From the NCBI GenBank assembly GCA_900109895.1, contig FOBR01000013.1, positions 62,001-126,000 of the forward strand: a DNA stretch of 64,000 nt, given 5' to 3'. Position 1 is the stretch's first letter; each line of letters starts with the position of its first letter. Source of the stretch: a bacterium A37T11 (GTDB lineage: Bacteria > Bacteroidota > Bacteroidia > Sphingobacteriales > Sphingobacteriaceae). Shown piece after piece: positions 63,632 through 64,000 of this stretch. The position numbers and the translations under genes are program-made. The notes beneath the pieces are model-generated. The model had not been told where the DNA came from, did no database searches, and saw only the letters and a list, made by a program, of their open reading frames with translations.

Positions 63632-64000
63632 ATGCGTTTCGATATCATCACCGTTTTGCCAGGCTTACTCGAAAGCCCCTTTGCCCACTCCATCTTGCAG
63701 CGGGCACAAAACAAAGGTATCGTAGAAATTCATGTGCACAATTTGCGGAACTATACCGACAATAAGCATAAGAACGTGGATGATTATCCCTATGGGGGCG
63801 GGAGTGGTATGGTCATGCAAATTGGCCCATTTGCAGCCTGTATTGATAAATTGAAGGCTGAACGAGCGTATGATGAGGTTATTTTTTTAAGTCCGGACGG
63901 AAAGACACTGAACCAGGAGATGGCCAATGAACTATCTGGTAAGGGAAATCTGCTGTTGCTTTGCGGGCATTATAAAGGAATTGACCAGCGCATACGCGAC
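63632..64000 (+). CDS. trmD: tRNA (guanine-37-N1)-methyltransferase TrmD, N-terminal part
   Basis: 123 residues are visible from ATG 63632 before the window ends, about half of the usual length. SPOUT-fold motifs: [27 protein letters not shown], and the knot-region [12 protein letters not shown]. It methylates G37 in tRNAs with a G at 36, which prevents frameshifting. It starts 3 bp after the rimM stop. Confidence 0.96.
   Translation, partial: MRFDIITVLPGLLESPFAHSILQRAQNKGIVEIHVHNLRNYTDNKHKNVDDYPYGGGSGMVMQIGPFAACIDKLKAERAYDEVIFLSPDGKTLNQEMANELSGKGNLLLLCGHYKGIDQRIRD

Overview
The window reads as a piece of chromosome from a member of the Bacteroidota, most likely the Sphingobacteriaceae (Pedobacter-like). 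The reasons are a SusC/SusD pair with an ECF sigma/FecR regulator, HmuY-type heme uptake, many promoters of the Bacteroidota form TTTG-N19/20-TAnnTTTG, no obvious Shine-Dalgarno signals, and typical phylum gene sets (miaB / sigma-54 regulator / LptE / TPR protein / secG; groES-groEL; an rpsP product with a long tail). No insertion sequence, phage, CRISPR array, tRNA or rRNA was seen. The sequence looks like stable, mostly vertically inherited chromosome. The genus is a guess.

Layout. (1) 1-3.8 kb, minus: a MarR-controlled tripartite efflux operon (marR, TolC-like, HlyD/EmrA-like, MFS pump cut by the window edge). (2) 4-24 kb: a carbohydrate utilisation locus. A LacI-type regulator, a secreted GH130 enzyme and a sugar porter lie on the minus strand. 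Then come an ECF sigma factor, FecR anti-sigma, SusC with an STN domain, SusD, a DUF3823 lipoprotein, two related endonuclease/exonuclease/phosphatase (EEP) proteins around an IPT/NHL protein, and a convergent GH92 alpha-mannosidase. A ROK regulator and a membrane acyltransferase-like protein follow. GH92 plus GH130 point to a mannose-rich glycan (mannan or N-glycan). (3) 24-26.3 kb: an OmpA lipoprotein and myo-inositol-phosphate synthase. (4) 26.4-34.7 kb: a complete heme acquisition locus (AraC regulator, TonB receptor, HmuY, binding protein, permease, ATPase, HmuS). (5) 34.7-38.3 kb: envelope genes (L,D-transpeptidase, GH20 hexosaminidase). (6) 38.4-42 kb: phosphatidylserine decarboxylase, a histidine kinase, and a phosphate transport pair (DUF47 + PiT) behind a Pho-box-like repeat. 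(7) 42-64 kb: housekeeping genes: sigma/anti-sigma, Nif3-like, zinc-ribbon protein, bacilliredoxin, ahcY, groEL/groES, secG, lptE, sigma-54 regulator, miaB, GH3, Ku, DUF3820, hisS, GH15, trehalose synthesis fusion, rpsP-rimM-trmD.

The best regulatory signals are three copies of the palindrome AAAACCGGTTTT around the LacI gene, one of them exactly inside the spacer of the GH130 promoter; a candidate roughly 60-nt small RNA on the minus strand near 23.75-23.84 kb with its own promoter and terminator; and the TTAACA-N5-TTAACA repeat upstream of the phosphate transporter. I found no clearly new multi-gene system. The unusual items are mainly regulatory, plus a few odd proteins such as an AraC regulator with a hydrophobic tail and the duplicated EEP proteins.
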